DNA of 64,000 nt, from positions 249,619-313,618 of the forward strand of contig NZ_CP028902.1 of NCBI RefSeq assembly GCF_001639105.2. The letters are read 5' to 3'. This document shows, piece after piece, positions 35,555-44,449 of this stretch. The notes under the pieces were generated by a model. It was not told the DNA's origin, searched no databases, and was given only the letters and a program-made list of their open reading frames with translations. The DNA is from Azospirillum humicireducens. GTDB lineage: Bacteria > Pseudomonadota > Alphaproteobacteria > Azospirillales > Azospirillaceae. The first letter of the stretch is position 1; every line of letters starts with the position of its first letter. The position numbers and the translations under genes are program-made.

Positions 35555-37351
35555 ATGGACAGCATCCTTGACAGGACGGCCTTCCGGGACGTCACCGGCC
35601 TTGGCGTCGGGCTGGTCCGGTCGCTGAAGGCCGACCTGCACGATGCATCGGCACCGATCGAAGCCGCGTTCCTGGTGGTCGGCGAGACCTTGTCGCGGAC
35701 GCTGGACCTTATGGCAGTCATCGGCGACCGGTTCCGTGCCCTGTCCGTGCTGATCGACAATGAAGACGGCGTCGCCGCGTCCCGCCGGCTGGGACAGGTC
35801 CGCGAGGTGACCGACGGGCTGGCGGCCAACCTCCGGCAAACGCTGGATGACCTGACCGGGCTGGATGGGTCGGGCGCCGAGATGGCGGCCCTGCTCGGCA
35901 ACCTGTCGCAGATCATCGGCGAGATCACCGGCCTGGCGATCAACGCAAAGATCCAATCGGTCCAGATCCGCTCCGGCGCCGATGATTTCAGCGTCTTCAA
36001 CCGCGAGATCGACCGGCTCCACCGACTGGCCGAGGAAGCGACGACACAGGCGATCGGCCATCTGGCGGCTTTGCAGAATGCCATTTCGGCGGCAAAGGAC
36101 GGTGCCGCCATCTTCCAGCGCGACAACCGGACGCGTCTGGACGATGTCGGACGACGGCTGCAGGGCAGCCTCGACAAGCTGACGGCCTGCCGCAGCACTG
36201 CACAGCAGGCCGCGCGGCGCTTTGCCGGCCGTGTCGGCGAGGTCAGCCAGCGGATCGCCGGCTGCATCAGCGATCTCCAGGTCGGCGACCTCACCTGTCA
36301 GCGGCTTTCCCACATCGGTACGGCGCTGGACGTGCTCGAACTGCTGGCGGAGTCGCCTCAGGCGGCCGCGCTGCCGCCGGATCTGCAATGGCTCGCTGAG
36401 TTGGACGACCGTCACCGGATCGACCTGTCGGCGGCGATCTGTGCCTTGCAGATTCGCCAATATGGGGATGCGAACGGCGATTTCGGCGGCCAGGTGGCCT
36501 CCCTGAAGGCGAATTTGGAAGCGCTTGTCCGGGATGCCGACGCCATCGCCCGGGAGGCGATGGACCTGTTCGGTTCGAGTCTCGCCTTGCCCGATGCCGG
36601 TGAGGACATCGGTGACTCCGTTCTGGCCGGCGTCGCAAACGACGTCGACCGCGCCCTGGACCTTCTGCATCGCTATTGCCGGTCCGACGATGTCCTGCGG
36701 GAGCGGGTGGTCGAGGTTTCCCATGGTTTCGACGCAATGGGCCGGGATGTCCTCGCCATTCGGTCCATCGACACCGACATGCGGTTGATGGGGCTGAACA
36801 CGACGCTGAAATGCACGCGCCTTGGACCGGAGGGGCGGGGACTCGGCGTTGTGGCGCAGGAACTGCGCGCGTGCAGCCGGCGGACCGAGGACGTGTCGAA
36901 GGCAATCACCTCGGCGATCCAGGCCGCCAACCGGCGCGCGACCCTGTTGGACCAGAGGTCAGGCGCCAATCATCGGGTGGCCAGGGAACTGGCTGAAGAG
37001 ATGTCGAATTCGATGGATTGCCTGAAACGGTTGCATGCCGATCAGATGCACTCCCTGTCGGTCCTGACCGGAAACTGCCTGGATGTGTCCAAACTTCTGA
37101 CCGGGACCATCGACCGGCTTGCCATCGAGCGGCGGCTGGAAGAATCCGCCCAACGCTTCGTCGAGCGGGTCGAGGCGGCCTCCAGGATGGGGGAAATTCA
37201 TGCTCCCCACATCGCCGACGATCTGAATCGCCTATTTGCCAAACTCTACACCGCGGAACGGGAGCGGAAAACGCATTCCCAACTCTTCGGCGGCATTTGC
37301 CTGCAGGAGAGCCAGGAACAGAACGGAACTGTCGACGACTTCTTTTTCTGA
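35555..37351 (+). CDS. Soluble receptor-tip-like protein with a CheZ-like motif, last gene of the che operon
   Basis: A 598-residue mostly helical protein with no membrane span, 48 bp after cheB (GAGG site). I do not recognise a named family. Two segments resemble MCP hairpin tips: residues ~121-160 (GEITGLAINAKIQSVQIRSG) and ~405-447 (RLMGLNTTLKCTRLGPEGRG, then LGVVAQELRACSRRT). Between them, residues 236-260 contain ISDLQVGDLTCQRLSHIGTA, which holds the D-x-x-x-Q pattern (Asp245, Gln249) in the same DLTxQ context as the CheZ phosphatase. The C-terminus is QNGTVDDFFF, reminiscent of the CheY-binding VDDLL tail of CheZ. No CheZ, CheC or CheX is otherwise encoded here. A CheY-P phosphatase or cytosolic array component is the best guess. 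Confidence 0.75.
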   Translation: MDSILDRTAFRDVTGLGVGLVRSLKADLHDASAPIEAAFLVVGETLSRTLDLMAVIGDRFRALSVLIDNEDGVAASRRLGQVREVTDGLAANLRQTLDDLTGLDGSGAEMAALLGNLSQIIGEITGLAINAKIQSVQIRSGADDFSVFNREIDRLHRLAEEATTQAIGHLAALQNAISAAKDGAAIFQRDNRTRLDDVGRRLQGSLDKLTACRSTAQQAARRFAGRVGEVSQRIAGCISDLQVGDLTCQRLSHIGTALDVLELLAESPQAAALPPDLQWLAELDDRHRIDLSAAICALQIRQYGDANGDFGGQVASLKANLEALVRDADAIAREAMDLFGSSLALPDAGEDIGDSVLAGVANDVDRALDLLHRYCRSDDVLRERVVEVSHGFDAMGRDVLAIRSIDTDMRLMGLNTTLKCTRLGPEGRGLGVVAQELRACSRRTEDVSKAITSAIQAANRRATLLDQRSGANHRVARELAEEMSNSMDCLKRLHADQMHSLSVLTGNCLDVSKLLTGTIDRLAIERRLEESAQRFVERVEAASRMGEIHAPHIADDLNRLFAKLYTAERERKTHSQLFGGICLQESQEQNGTVDDFFF

Positions 37352-37379
37352 ATGCGGAGTGATCGCGGTCCGATCCGGG

Positions 37380-37554
37380 AGGCCGACAGCTGCCATGACC
37401 TGCCGGTCGCTCCCGATCTGCTGGGCCAAGCCTTCCAGGTGGGCGAGCCCGCGATCGGGTCTGGCTGACCAACATCACCTGCTACAATCAACAGCGCGCA
37501 CACTCGGCCATCGGCTACAGAACACCCGAGCAGGCCGCGCGACAATCCGTATGA
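37380..37554 (+). pseudogene. IS3-family orfB remnant with internal deletion and frameshift
   Basis: Pieces of an IS3-type transposase remain: CHDLPVAPDLLGQAFQVGEP (about 37395-37454), then in another frame WLTNITCYNQQRAHSAIGYR and TPEQAARQSV with a stop at 37552-37554. The central catalytic DDE region of roughly 150 residues is missing, so the element is dead. It lies 30 bp past the last chemotaxis gene. Confidence 0.75.
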
Positions 37555-37564
37555 ACCTGTGCCT

Positions 37565-37766
37565 ACTGAACAAGGCCAAGATCAACACCGAGGTGATCAG
37601 GCGCCGCGCACCCTGGCGCATCGGGGACGCCGCCGAGTTCGCCATGCTCGAATGGGTGGACTGGTTCAATCACCGGCGCCTGCTCGAACCCATCGGCAAT
37701 ATCCCTCCCGCCGAAGCCGAAACAGGCTACTATGCCCTAGCTGAGGACGCCGCCATAGCGGCGTGA
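37565..37766 (+). pseudogene. C-terminal remnant of a second IS3-family transposase
   Basis: The frame reads INTEVIRRRAPWRIGDAAEF, then AMLEWVDWFNHRRLLEPIGN and IPPAEAETGYYALAED, matching the C-terminus of IS3 orfB proteins. The N-terminal and central parts are absent. Its natural stop at 37764-37766 is followed by an IS3-like end (37784-37805). Confidence 0.85.
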
Positions 37767-37783
37767 CCCAACCAAACCGGCAT

Positions 37784-37805
37784 CCGGCAAACCCGGCGCG
37801 GTTCA
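37784..37805. mobile_element. IS3-type terminal sequence
   Basis: CCGGCAAACCCGGCGCGGTTCA matches, when inverted, the TGAACCGCCCCGGGTTTGCC-type end common to IS3-family elements of alphaproteobacteria. A close variant occurs at 63046-63070. Confidence 0.6.
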
Positions 37806-37884
37806 GTGCCCCTTCCACACTGGATGGATGAGAGTCGCTCATAATTGCTAGTATATCCATATTTTACCGTGCTTATCTGATAAT

Positions 37885-37918
37885 GAAAGCGTTTTTAAAT
37901 GATAGCTACCACGCTTTC
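37885..37918. promoter_or_regulatory. 7-bp inverted repeat in the leader of the transglutaminase-like gene
   Basis: GAAAGCG (37885-37891) and CGCTTTC (37912-37918) enclose about 20 AT-rich bases just upstream of the gene at 37960. A TGATAAT sequence (37878-37884) before it could be a -10 element. Function is speculative. Confidence 0.25.
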
Positions 37919-37959
37919 GTCACTGCGAACCAAACGCGCTTTTTCAATGGAAGGTCTTC

Positions 37960-38769
37960 ATGCGCATACGGCTAGGTTACAAGCTGACCTTCAGCTTTCC
38001 TGCTCCCACGCCAATGATCGTGATGCTGAACGTGCATTACTCACGTGTTGGAGACCTGGAGCAGCCAGATCACATCGTCGTCAGCGTACCGGCGCCGATC
38101 CAGGGTTACCGTGACAGTTTCGGCAATTGGTGCAGCCGTCTGGTCGCACCCGCCGGCTCTGTCACCATCAGCGCCGACAGCATCATCCGAGATAGTGGGC
38201 TCCCCGACTTGGTTCAGCCCGGCGCCGCACAGCACCCTGTGGACGAACTGCCCACCGATACCCTGCTGTTTCTGCTTGGCAGCCGCTATTGCGAGACCGA
38301 TGTCCTGTCCGACGAGGCGTGGCGGCTGTTCGCGGGCGTTGCGCCGGGTTGGGCACGGGTCCAGGCGATCTGCGACTTCGTCCATGGTCATGTGACCTTC
38401 GGCTACGAGCATTCGCGGCCGACACGGACCGCGGCACAGACTTATGCCGAAAAGCACGGGGTCTGCCGCGACTACGCCCATCTCGCCATCGCCTTTTGCC
38501 GCGCCATGAACATTCCCGCGCGCTACTGCACTGGCTACATCAGCGACATCGGCGAGCCACCACCCTATGCGCCGATGGATTTTGCGGCTTGGATGGAGGT
38601 GTATCTCGGTGGCCGTTGGCATGTCTTCGACCCACGGAACAACACTCCCCGCATCGGACGAATCCTGATTGCACGGGGTCGCGATGCAGCCGACGTGCCG
38701 CTTACCCACACCTTCGGCCCCAATCTGCTGACAGAGTTCAAAATCTGGACGGATGAGGTCGGACCCTGA
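37960..38769 (+). CDS. Transglutaminase-like cysteine protease-fold protein
   Basis: A 269-residue cytosolic protein (no signal peptide). The N-terminal beta domain includes HIVVSVPAPIQGYRDSFGNW. The transglutaminase core has RVQAICDFVHGHVTFGYEHS and the nucleophile Cys in EKHGVCRDYAHLAIAFCRAM, then IPARYCTGYISDIGEPPPYA. The usual catalytic-His segment HAW is AAW here (MDFAAWMEVYLGGRWHVFDP), while the Asp in VFDPRNNTPRIG is kept. This variant may be normal for its subfamily. Related genes occur with ATP-grasp or alpha-E proteins, which are not present here. Substrate unknown. Confidence 0.85.
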   Translation: MRIRLGYKLTFSFPAPTPMIVMLNVHYSRVGDLEQPDHIVVSVPAPIQGYRDSFGNWCSRLVAPAGSVTISADSIIRDSGLPDLVQPGAAQHPVDELPTDTLLFLLGSRYCETDVLSDEAWRLFAGVAPGWARVQAICDFVHGHVTFGYEHSRPTRTAAQTYAEKHGVCRDYAHLAIAFCRAMNIPARYCTGYISDIGEPPPYAPMDFAAWMEVYLGGRWHVFDPRNNTPRIGRILIARGRDAADVPLTHTFGPNLLTEFKIWTDEVGP

Positions 38770-38808
38770 ATTGCTTGACCAGCCTTTGCAGAGGAACCGG
38801 GTAGAGTA

Positions 38809-41800
38809 TCAGGCGGTTCCCGGCTTCAGGGACCGGTCCGTCAGGGCGTGCCGTATGGCAGTCAGCAGAGGCTCCGGGCTCAGTGGCTTGTGCAGCAACA
38901 GGAAACCGCTGGCGCTCGCTTCCCGGATGCGCGCGGGCGAGGTGTCGCCGGTCAGAAGAATTCCGGGCAGCCGGGCGGCGAAGTGCCGCTCCAGCCGGCG
39001 GATTGTCTCCGATCCGGTTTCCGTGCCCTTCAGCCGGAAATCGGCGATGACCAAATCCGGCACCCCGTTCCCCAACCGCTCTACCGCCGTGTCGCCATCG
39101 GATGCCGCCACCACATCGTAGCCCAATTCATGGAGGAAGGCGGCGACACCGTCGAGAACGGTCGGGTCGTCGTCGATCACCACCACCCGCTCGCCGTTGC
39201 CGCCCTCGGATACGGCCATCTCCTCGTCCTTCGGAAGGGAATCGTCCGGACTGGCCAACGGAACCAGGATCTCGAACATCGATCCCTGCCCTGGCGCCGA
39301 TTTGACCCGTATCGGGTGATGGAGCAGCGCGGCAAGGCGTTCCACGATGGAAAGCCCCAGCCCCAGCCCCTGCCGCCGGTCACGCTCCGGATTGTCGACC
39401 TGATGGAACTCCTCGAAGATCGATGCCAGCTGGTTCGGCGGAATGCCGCGCCCGGTGTCCCAGACCTGAATGCGCAGGTTCAGCCCGGCGCGACGGCACC
39501 CCACCAGGATCCGACCCCGGTCGGTGTATTTGATCGCGTTGGCGATGAAGTTCCGCAGGATGCGCTCCAGCAGCTTGGGATCGCTCCGCACCGACAGGCT
39601 CGTCCGAACGCTGTGCAATGTCAGCTCGGCAGCCTCGGCCAACGGCGATAGCTCGGTGCACAGCGAATCGATCATCGTCTGGACCGGACACGACCGGAGC
39701 GTCACCTGGATGATGCCGGCGTCAAGGCGCGACACATCCAGGATGTCGTCGAGCATGGCGGTCATGGCGCCCAGCGCGTTGCCCATGCTGACCAGCAGTT
39801 TTGCCGCCGCCTCGCCCTGCGGCTGCATCGCCACCAGATGATGGAACATCAGCAGGGCCTGGACAGGCTGACGCAGGTCGTGGCTGGCAGCGGCAAGAAA
39901 TCGGGTTTTGCTGGCGCTTGCCAGTTCGGCGGCAGCCTTGGCGGCCGCGAGGGCTTCGCGCACGCGCACCTGCTCTGTGACGTCTTCCATCGCCAACAGG
40001 ATCAGCCGGCCCGCCTGATTGAGCCGGCGGGCGTTCAGCAGCAGGGTTCGGCGTCCCTCGGCGCCTTCGTCGCCGACACCCCGACCGATGGTCAGTTCCA
40101 GCGCATCGACGACCGTGCCATCGGGTATGATCCGTTCCAGTGCCAGGCGCAGTTCGGGATCGGCCAGCAGACCGCCGGCCGTCTCGGCCAGTTGGAGGCC
40201 GAGCACGCCGTCCGGCGTGGTGGCGAAGGATCGGTGGAAGGCCGCACTCGCGCCGACCACCCTCAGCATCTCGTCCAGCACCAGAAGCGGTTCGCGGACC
40301 GTGTCGACGATGGCCTGGGCGAAATCGCGCTCAGCCCGCGCCGTGCGCAGCACTCCCGCCCGTTCGATGACCAGCCCCAGCACGCTGGCGATGGCCTGGA
40401 CGAATTCCAGGTCGGCATCGCTGAACCGTCCGGCCTTGCGGCTCAGAACCGTGAGAATGGATGGTCCGCGTGCCGCGCCGCCGAAGGGAACCGACAGACC
40501 GCTGACGAAGTGGCTGCCCGATAGCGCCATGGAGGAGCGGACACGTTGATCGGTGGCGAAATCCTCCACAATAGACGGCTGGCGGGACCGGAACACCCGT
40601 CCGACCAGTGTCGACATGTCGCTGGGGATCCGGACGGCAGGCTCCTTTGGAACGGAGAGGCCGGCACTGCCGAGCAGGACCAGATCGTCAGCGTCCCCGG
40701 TGCGCTGGCCCGATGGATCCTCGCCGGGACCGAGGATGGCGACGCCGTCCGCTCCCAGCCCTTCGGCAATCAGGCGGGCTGCTTCCGCCAGTGTATCCGA
40801 CCCGTCCGCTCCGACGAGGTCCTTGCGTCCGAGATCGGCGATCAGCTTGTACTGGCGGGCCTGCAGAGCCATGGCCAGGCTGGTGCGCTTCAGCGGCGTC
40901 ACGTCGCTGAAGGTGATCACGACCCCCTCCCCCCGGCCTTGCTGGGTCCGGTAGGGCTGGATGCGGCGCAGGAAGGTCGCGTCGTCATCCGTCGACACTT
41001 CGCGTTCCGCCGGCATCAGGGATGACAGCACCGACCGGATGTCGGGCAGCAGGCAAGGATCTGAAAAATGCCGGGCGATGTCGGTGATCAGGCGCCCGGT
41101 ATCCTGCGGCAGCAGAGCGAAAAGCCGGGTCGCCGACGGCGTGAAACGTTTGATCCGCAGGTCTGACGACAGGAAGACCGTGGCGATGTCGGTGCTGCTC
41201 AGCAGATTGCCCAGATCGTTGGTGGTCGCTTCCAGCTCGTCGACCTTTTCATGCAGCTGGGAGTTCAGCGTGCTGAGTTCCTCGTTGAGGGATTGAAGCT
41301 CTTCCTTGGATGTCTCCAGCTCCTCCGTGGTCGACTGGTACTCCTCGCCGATCGACAGGATCTCCTCGTTGGCGACCCGCAGCGCCTCGCTGGTGGCACT
41401 GAGTTCTTCGACGGTGTCGTTCAACTCCTCACGGGTCATGCGCAGCTCGCTTTCGAGCTGTTCGACACCGTCAATTTCGATCGGCGGCGGCGCGGACTCG
41501 GCGACCGGTGTGCTTGGTGCAGCGTGGTCCGCCGTGAATGTCACCAGAAGCAGGTCACTGCCGGCCCGTGGGAAACGCACCGGGATAACCAGAACGGTCA
41601 CCGGCACCACAATGCCGTGACGCTTGTGCCGGATTCCGGAGATTTGAACCCGGCCATGCGAGGCGAGCGCCTGTGCGACGGCGCGGCGGAGCTGCAGGCG
41701 CAATTCCCCGCGTGCCATCGCCGTCAGATCCCAGGGCGGTTCTCCCGTCGGCAGGTCGAGGAAATCGCCGGTCGGACCGAAGAGATACTGGATGCGATGC

Positions 41801-43443
41801 AGCCCGTCGATCAGAACTGCCGCCGGCGCGTATTCAAGCAGCAGGGCCTGTCGGATGATGTCCGCCGGGCCGGTGCCGCGCAAGGGGGTGGGCAGTGTCG
41901 GCACCGGGACCGCAGACCGCCCGCCCGTCGGCGGGACCGCCATCGCACTGCTGCGCGTCGCACCGATCTTCCGGTAAAGGCGCCATTTTTTTGAAAGAGG
42001 TGCGAACAGGTTGGAGAGCGTGTCAAGGTTCTCCGCCGTACCGAGGAACAGGCCGCCATTGTCCAACAAGGCGAAATGGAACAGGGCGAAGATGGCCTTC
42101 TGCACGTCCGGCTCGATATAGATCAGCATGTTGCGGCAACTGATCAGGTCGAGCTTGGAAAAAGGCGGATCGCTGAGCAGATCGTGCTGGGCGAAGGAAA
42201 CCACATCGCGCAATGGCTTGGCGACCTTGTAGCCGTCCTCGACCTTGGTGAAGAAGCGGGCGAGCCGTTCGACCGACACGTCGACCGTTATGGTTTCGGG
42301 ATACAGACCGGTGCGGGCGACAGTCAGCGCCCGATTGTCCACGTCGGTTGCGAAGACACGGAAGCCGGGGGATACGCCGCTCCGTGCGCAGGCCTCCATC
42401 AACAGGATAGCGATGGAGTAAGCCTCTTCCCCGGTGGCGCAGGCCGGGACCCAGACGCGGATCGGCTTGCCCGCCGGCTGGTTCCGCACCAGCGGGACGA
42501 CGTACTCTCCGGCCAGGATGTCGAACGCCGGGCCATCGCGGAAAAAGCGCGTCACGCTGATCAGGATATCGCGGGACAGCAGTTCGATTTCGGCCGGGTG
42601 GGTGCCCAGAAGGGCCCGGTATTCCGTCATCTCGGCGATATGGTGAATCCCCATGCGCCGTTCGATGCGGCGGATCAGCGACCGCGGCTTGTAAGCCTTG
42701 TGATCGCGCTTGGTGTGCGCGCTCAGCAGATCGAGAATGCCGTCCAGTGCGCCGTCCGGCGCATCGGCCTTCTGAACCGTTGCCGGGCCGATATAGGGTT
42801 GGTGGACGAATTCGACGATGGCACCAGGCATGCGCTCCGGCGGCAGGATATAATCGGCCATGCCGGTGGCGATGGCGCTGCCCGGCATGCCGTCGAATTC
42901 GGCGGTCGTCGGATCCTGCACGACCACCAGCCCACCGCATTCCTTGATCGAACGCAGTCCATTGGTGCCGTCGGCGCCGGTACCGGACAACACGACGCAG
43001 ATCGCCTTCTCCTGCTGGTCGGTTGCCAGTGTGCGGAAGAAGATGTCGATTGGCAGGGTCGCGTCGACAGACTGCCGCGATTCACGGATGCGCAGTTGGC
43101 CGGCCTCCATCGTCGGCAACCGACCTGCCGGAGCGATGTAGATGTGATCGGCCTCCAGCGGAATCCCGTCATGAGCAGTATGGACCGGCAGCACCGTCAC
43201 ATTCTTCAACAGGTCGGCAAGCAATCGTTCATTGTTCGGAATCCGGTGCTGAATCACCACAAAGGCCAAGCCGCAGTCAGCCGGTACCGCTCTAAGCAGG
43301 GCCGTGATCGCTTTGAGGCCGCCAGCCGAGGCACCGATACCGACGATCGCCAAAGGGCCGGGCCGCATGCGCCGCCGTTCATTCTGATCCATGCGGGGAA
43401 TGTCCTGACAATGACGATCCGTGCCTTCATCCGCTGACATCAT
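38809..43443 (-). CDS. CheB-CheR-PAS-GAF-PAS hybrid histidine kinase with C-terminal receiver
   Basis: A 1544-residue protein with a strong GGGAGG site. Order: CheB methylesterase (~30-215, Ser39 in GIGASAGG, His66 in VIQHR, Asp158 in SGTGADGTNG); CheR (~235-490, VWVPACATGEEAYSIAILLM, SCRNMLIYIEPDVQKAIFAL); PAS; a long coiled coil (ELRMTREELNDTVEELSATS onward); PAS (~750-860); GAF (~895-1045); PAS. The HisKA is FLAAASHDLRQPVQALLMFH. The ATPase includes FIANAIKYTDRGRILVG and RRQGLGLGLSIVERLAALLH. The receiver includes DLVIADFRLKG. It is probably soluble. It likely couples receptor-type methylation chemistry to phosphorelay, but its target is unknown. Confidence 0.95.
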   Translation of the reverse strand: MMSADEGTDRHCQDIPRMDQNERRRMRPGPLAIVGIGASAGGLKAITALLRAVPADCGLAFVVIQHRIPNNERLLADLLKNVTVLPVHTAHDGIPLEADHIYIAPAGRLPTMEAGQLRIRESRQSVDATLPIDIFFRTLATDQQEKAICVVLSGTGADGTNGLRSIKECGGLVVVQDPTTAEFDGMPGSAIATGMADYILPPERMPGAIVEFVHQPYIGPATVQKADAPDGALDGILDLLSAHTKRDHKAYKPRSLIRRIERRMGIHHIAEMTEYRALLGTHPAEIELLSRDILISVTRFFRDGPAFDILAGEYVVPLVRNQPAGKPIRVWVPACATGEEAYSIAILLMEACARSGVSPGFRVFATDVDNRALTVARTGLYPETITVDVSVERLARFFTKVEDGYKVAKPLRDVVSFAQHDLLSDPPFSKLDLISCRNMLIYIEPDVQKAIFALFHFALLDNGGLFLGTAENLDTLSNLFAPLSKKWRLYRKIGATRSSAMAVPPTGGRSAVPVPTLPTPLRGTGPADIIRQALLLEYAPAAVLIDGLHRIQYLFGPTGDFLDLPTGEPPWDLTAMARGELRLQLRRAVAQALASHGRVQISGIRHKRHGIVVPVTVLVIPVRFPRAGSDLLLVTFTADHAAPSTPVAESAPPPIEIDGVEQLESELRMTREELNDTVEELSATSEALRVANEEILSIGEEYQSTTEELETSKEELQSLNEELSTLNSQLHEKVDELEATTNDLGNLLSSTDIATVFLSSDLRIKRFTPSATRLFALLPQDTGRLITDIARHFSDPCLLPDIRSVLSSLMPAEREVSTDDDATFLRRIQPYRTQQGRGEGVVITFSDVTPLKRTSLAMALQARQYKLIADLGRKDLVGADGSDTLAEAARLIAEGLGADGVAILGPGEDPSGQRTGDADDLVLLGSAGLSVPKEPAVRIPSDMSTLVGRVFRSRQPSIVEDFATDQRVRSSMALSGSHFVSGLSVPFGGAARGPSILTVLSRKAGRFSDADLEFVQAIASVLGLVIERAGVLRTARAERDFAQAIVDTVREPLLVLDEMLRVVGASAAFHRSFATTPDGVLGLQLAETAGGLLADPELRLALERIIPDGTVVDALELTIGRGVGDEGAEGRRTLLLNARRLNQAGRLILLAMEDVTEQVRVREALAAAKAAAELASASKTRFLAAASHDLRQPVQALLMFHHLVAMQPQGEAAAKLLVSMGNALGAMTAMLDDILDVSRLDAGIIQVTLRSCPVQTMIDSLCTELSPLAEAAELTLHSVRTSLSVRSDPKLLERILRNFIANAIKYTDRGRILVGCRRAGLNLRIQVWDTGRGIPPNQLASIFEEFHQVDNPERDRRQGLGLGLSIVERLAALLHHPIRVKSAPGQGSMFEILVPLASPDDSLPKDEEMAVSEGGNGERVVVIDDDPTVLDGVAAFLHELGYDVVAASDGDTAVERLGNGVPDLVIADFRLKGTETGSETIRRLERHFAARLPGILLTGDTSPARIREASASGFLLLHKPLSPEPLLTAIRHALTDRSLKPGTA

Positions 43444-44030
43444 GATCGCCTCCCGTCAATACGATGATCCCAGCCAGCGGAATTATTAGCCAAGCCTCGG
43501 CCCGCCGGATCTCATGGCAGGAAAGCATGGAGCTGGCATGCAGACACTAAACAATTAGAGTACTTATGAAATCACCGCATGACCTCAAACAGACAAAAGT
43601 CAAAACAACCATACCCACAATTATACGGTAGTTTTATGCCCATAATGCAATATGCCACAAAGTTAGCTCGCAAGTTGTAGCCTGTCAATCAATAATTTTT
43701 TTACTTTGTTGTTTTCACGCCATATGGCATTCCGTAAATATATATGCGTTATTCTGCACAGAAACGCTAACCAGAATGGAAGAATATTGATTCCATATCG
43801 GCGCGATGCGGCGAATATGAGGCTCAGCCACGCCTACCATGACAACAGGTTGGCATTACCTATGCCTGGACCAATGGGATAACCGGTTGGTCTGTCCGGT
43901 TGCGGCCAACCGCTTCGCAATGGGCCGGAGGACGTCAAGTCCCTTGCGGTGGGTCTCTCATCGCCGGCTTCACGCTTCCGTCCATGGCCGGCACGGCGGC
44001 AATCCCAACATGCCGTCGGAGAAAGCCAGA
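43444..44030. other. 587-bp non-coding, AT-rich interval
   Basis: From about 43540 to 43810 the base composition is far more AT-rich than the surroundings, with runs such as AATAATTTTTTTAC and AAATATATATGCG. No frame has coding character. It includes the promoter region of the hybrid kinase gene and a 6-bp GC stem with a 4-base loop (43897-43912) downstream of the LuxR-type remnant. Confidence 0.6.
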
Positions 44031-44449
44031 TCACTCTGCATCCGCAAAGCCGTTGTTGAGCCCCCAGAGGGCGGCCTGCGTGCGGTTCGAGACGTCGATC
44101 TTGCGCAGCAAACTCTTGAGGTGGATCTTGACGGTCGCCTCGGTGATCCGGAGGTGGTTGGCGATCATTTTGTTGGAGCTGCCATTCTGCAGGCAGCGCA
44201 GCACCTGCGCCTCGCGCTTGGAAATATTTTTTTGTGCGACACCGCCAGATCGGCGGCACCACCCAAACGACCGCCGATCAGCAGTGCGGCCAAGGCGCTG
44301 GGGAGGACCGTTTCGCCGATCATGACAAGCCGTAAGGATTGCGCCAGCGCCTCCATGGACCTGTCCTTCATCAAGAATCCGTCCACACCGGCCTGATTGC
44401 CTGAACAAACGAGAAGAATCCTGACCCGCTGGTCACGCCCGGCCAGCAA
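44031..44449 (-). pseudogene. Frameshifted and truncated LuxR/NarL-type response regulator
   Basis: Two overlapping minus-strand frames together give the second half of a NarL-type regulator. The first (44449-44225) has VRILLVCSGNQAGVDGFLMK, DRSMEALAQSLRLVMIGETV and ends in HKK; the second has NISKREAQVLRCLQNGSSNK, MIANHLRITEATVKIHLKSL and LRKIDVSNRTQAALWGLNNG, a clear LuxR DNA-binding domain. The frames meet at a run of seven T (44227-44233 on the plus strand); one extra base would restore HKKNISKRE. The phospho-acceptor half of the receiver is missing, and about ten residues are lost inside it (NQAGVDGF). It is probably dead. Confidence 0.8.
44227..44233. repeat. T7 tract at the frameshift in the LuxR-type remnant
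   Basis: The coding (minus) strand has seven A residues where the reading frame changes; eight would keep the frame open. Polymerase slippage, a true indel or a sequencing error are all possible. Confidence 0.85.

Noticed and set aside
43839-44396. A plus-strand frame opposite the LuxR-type remnant
   Set aside because: The minus strand encodes a clear LuxR DNA-binding domain; the plus frame has no ribosome site or motif.
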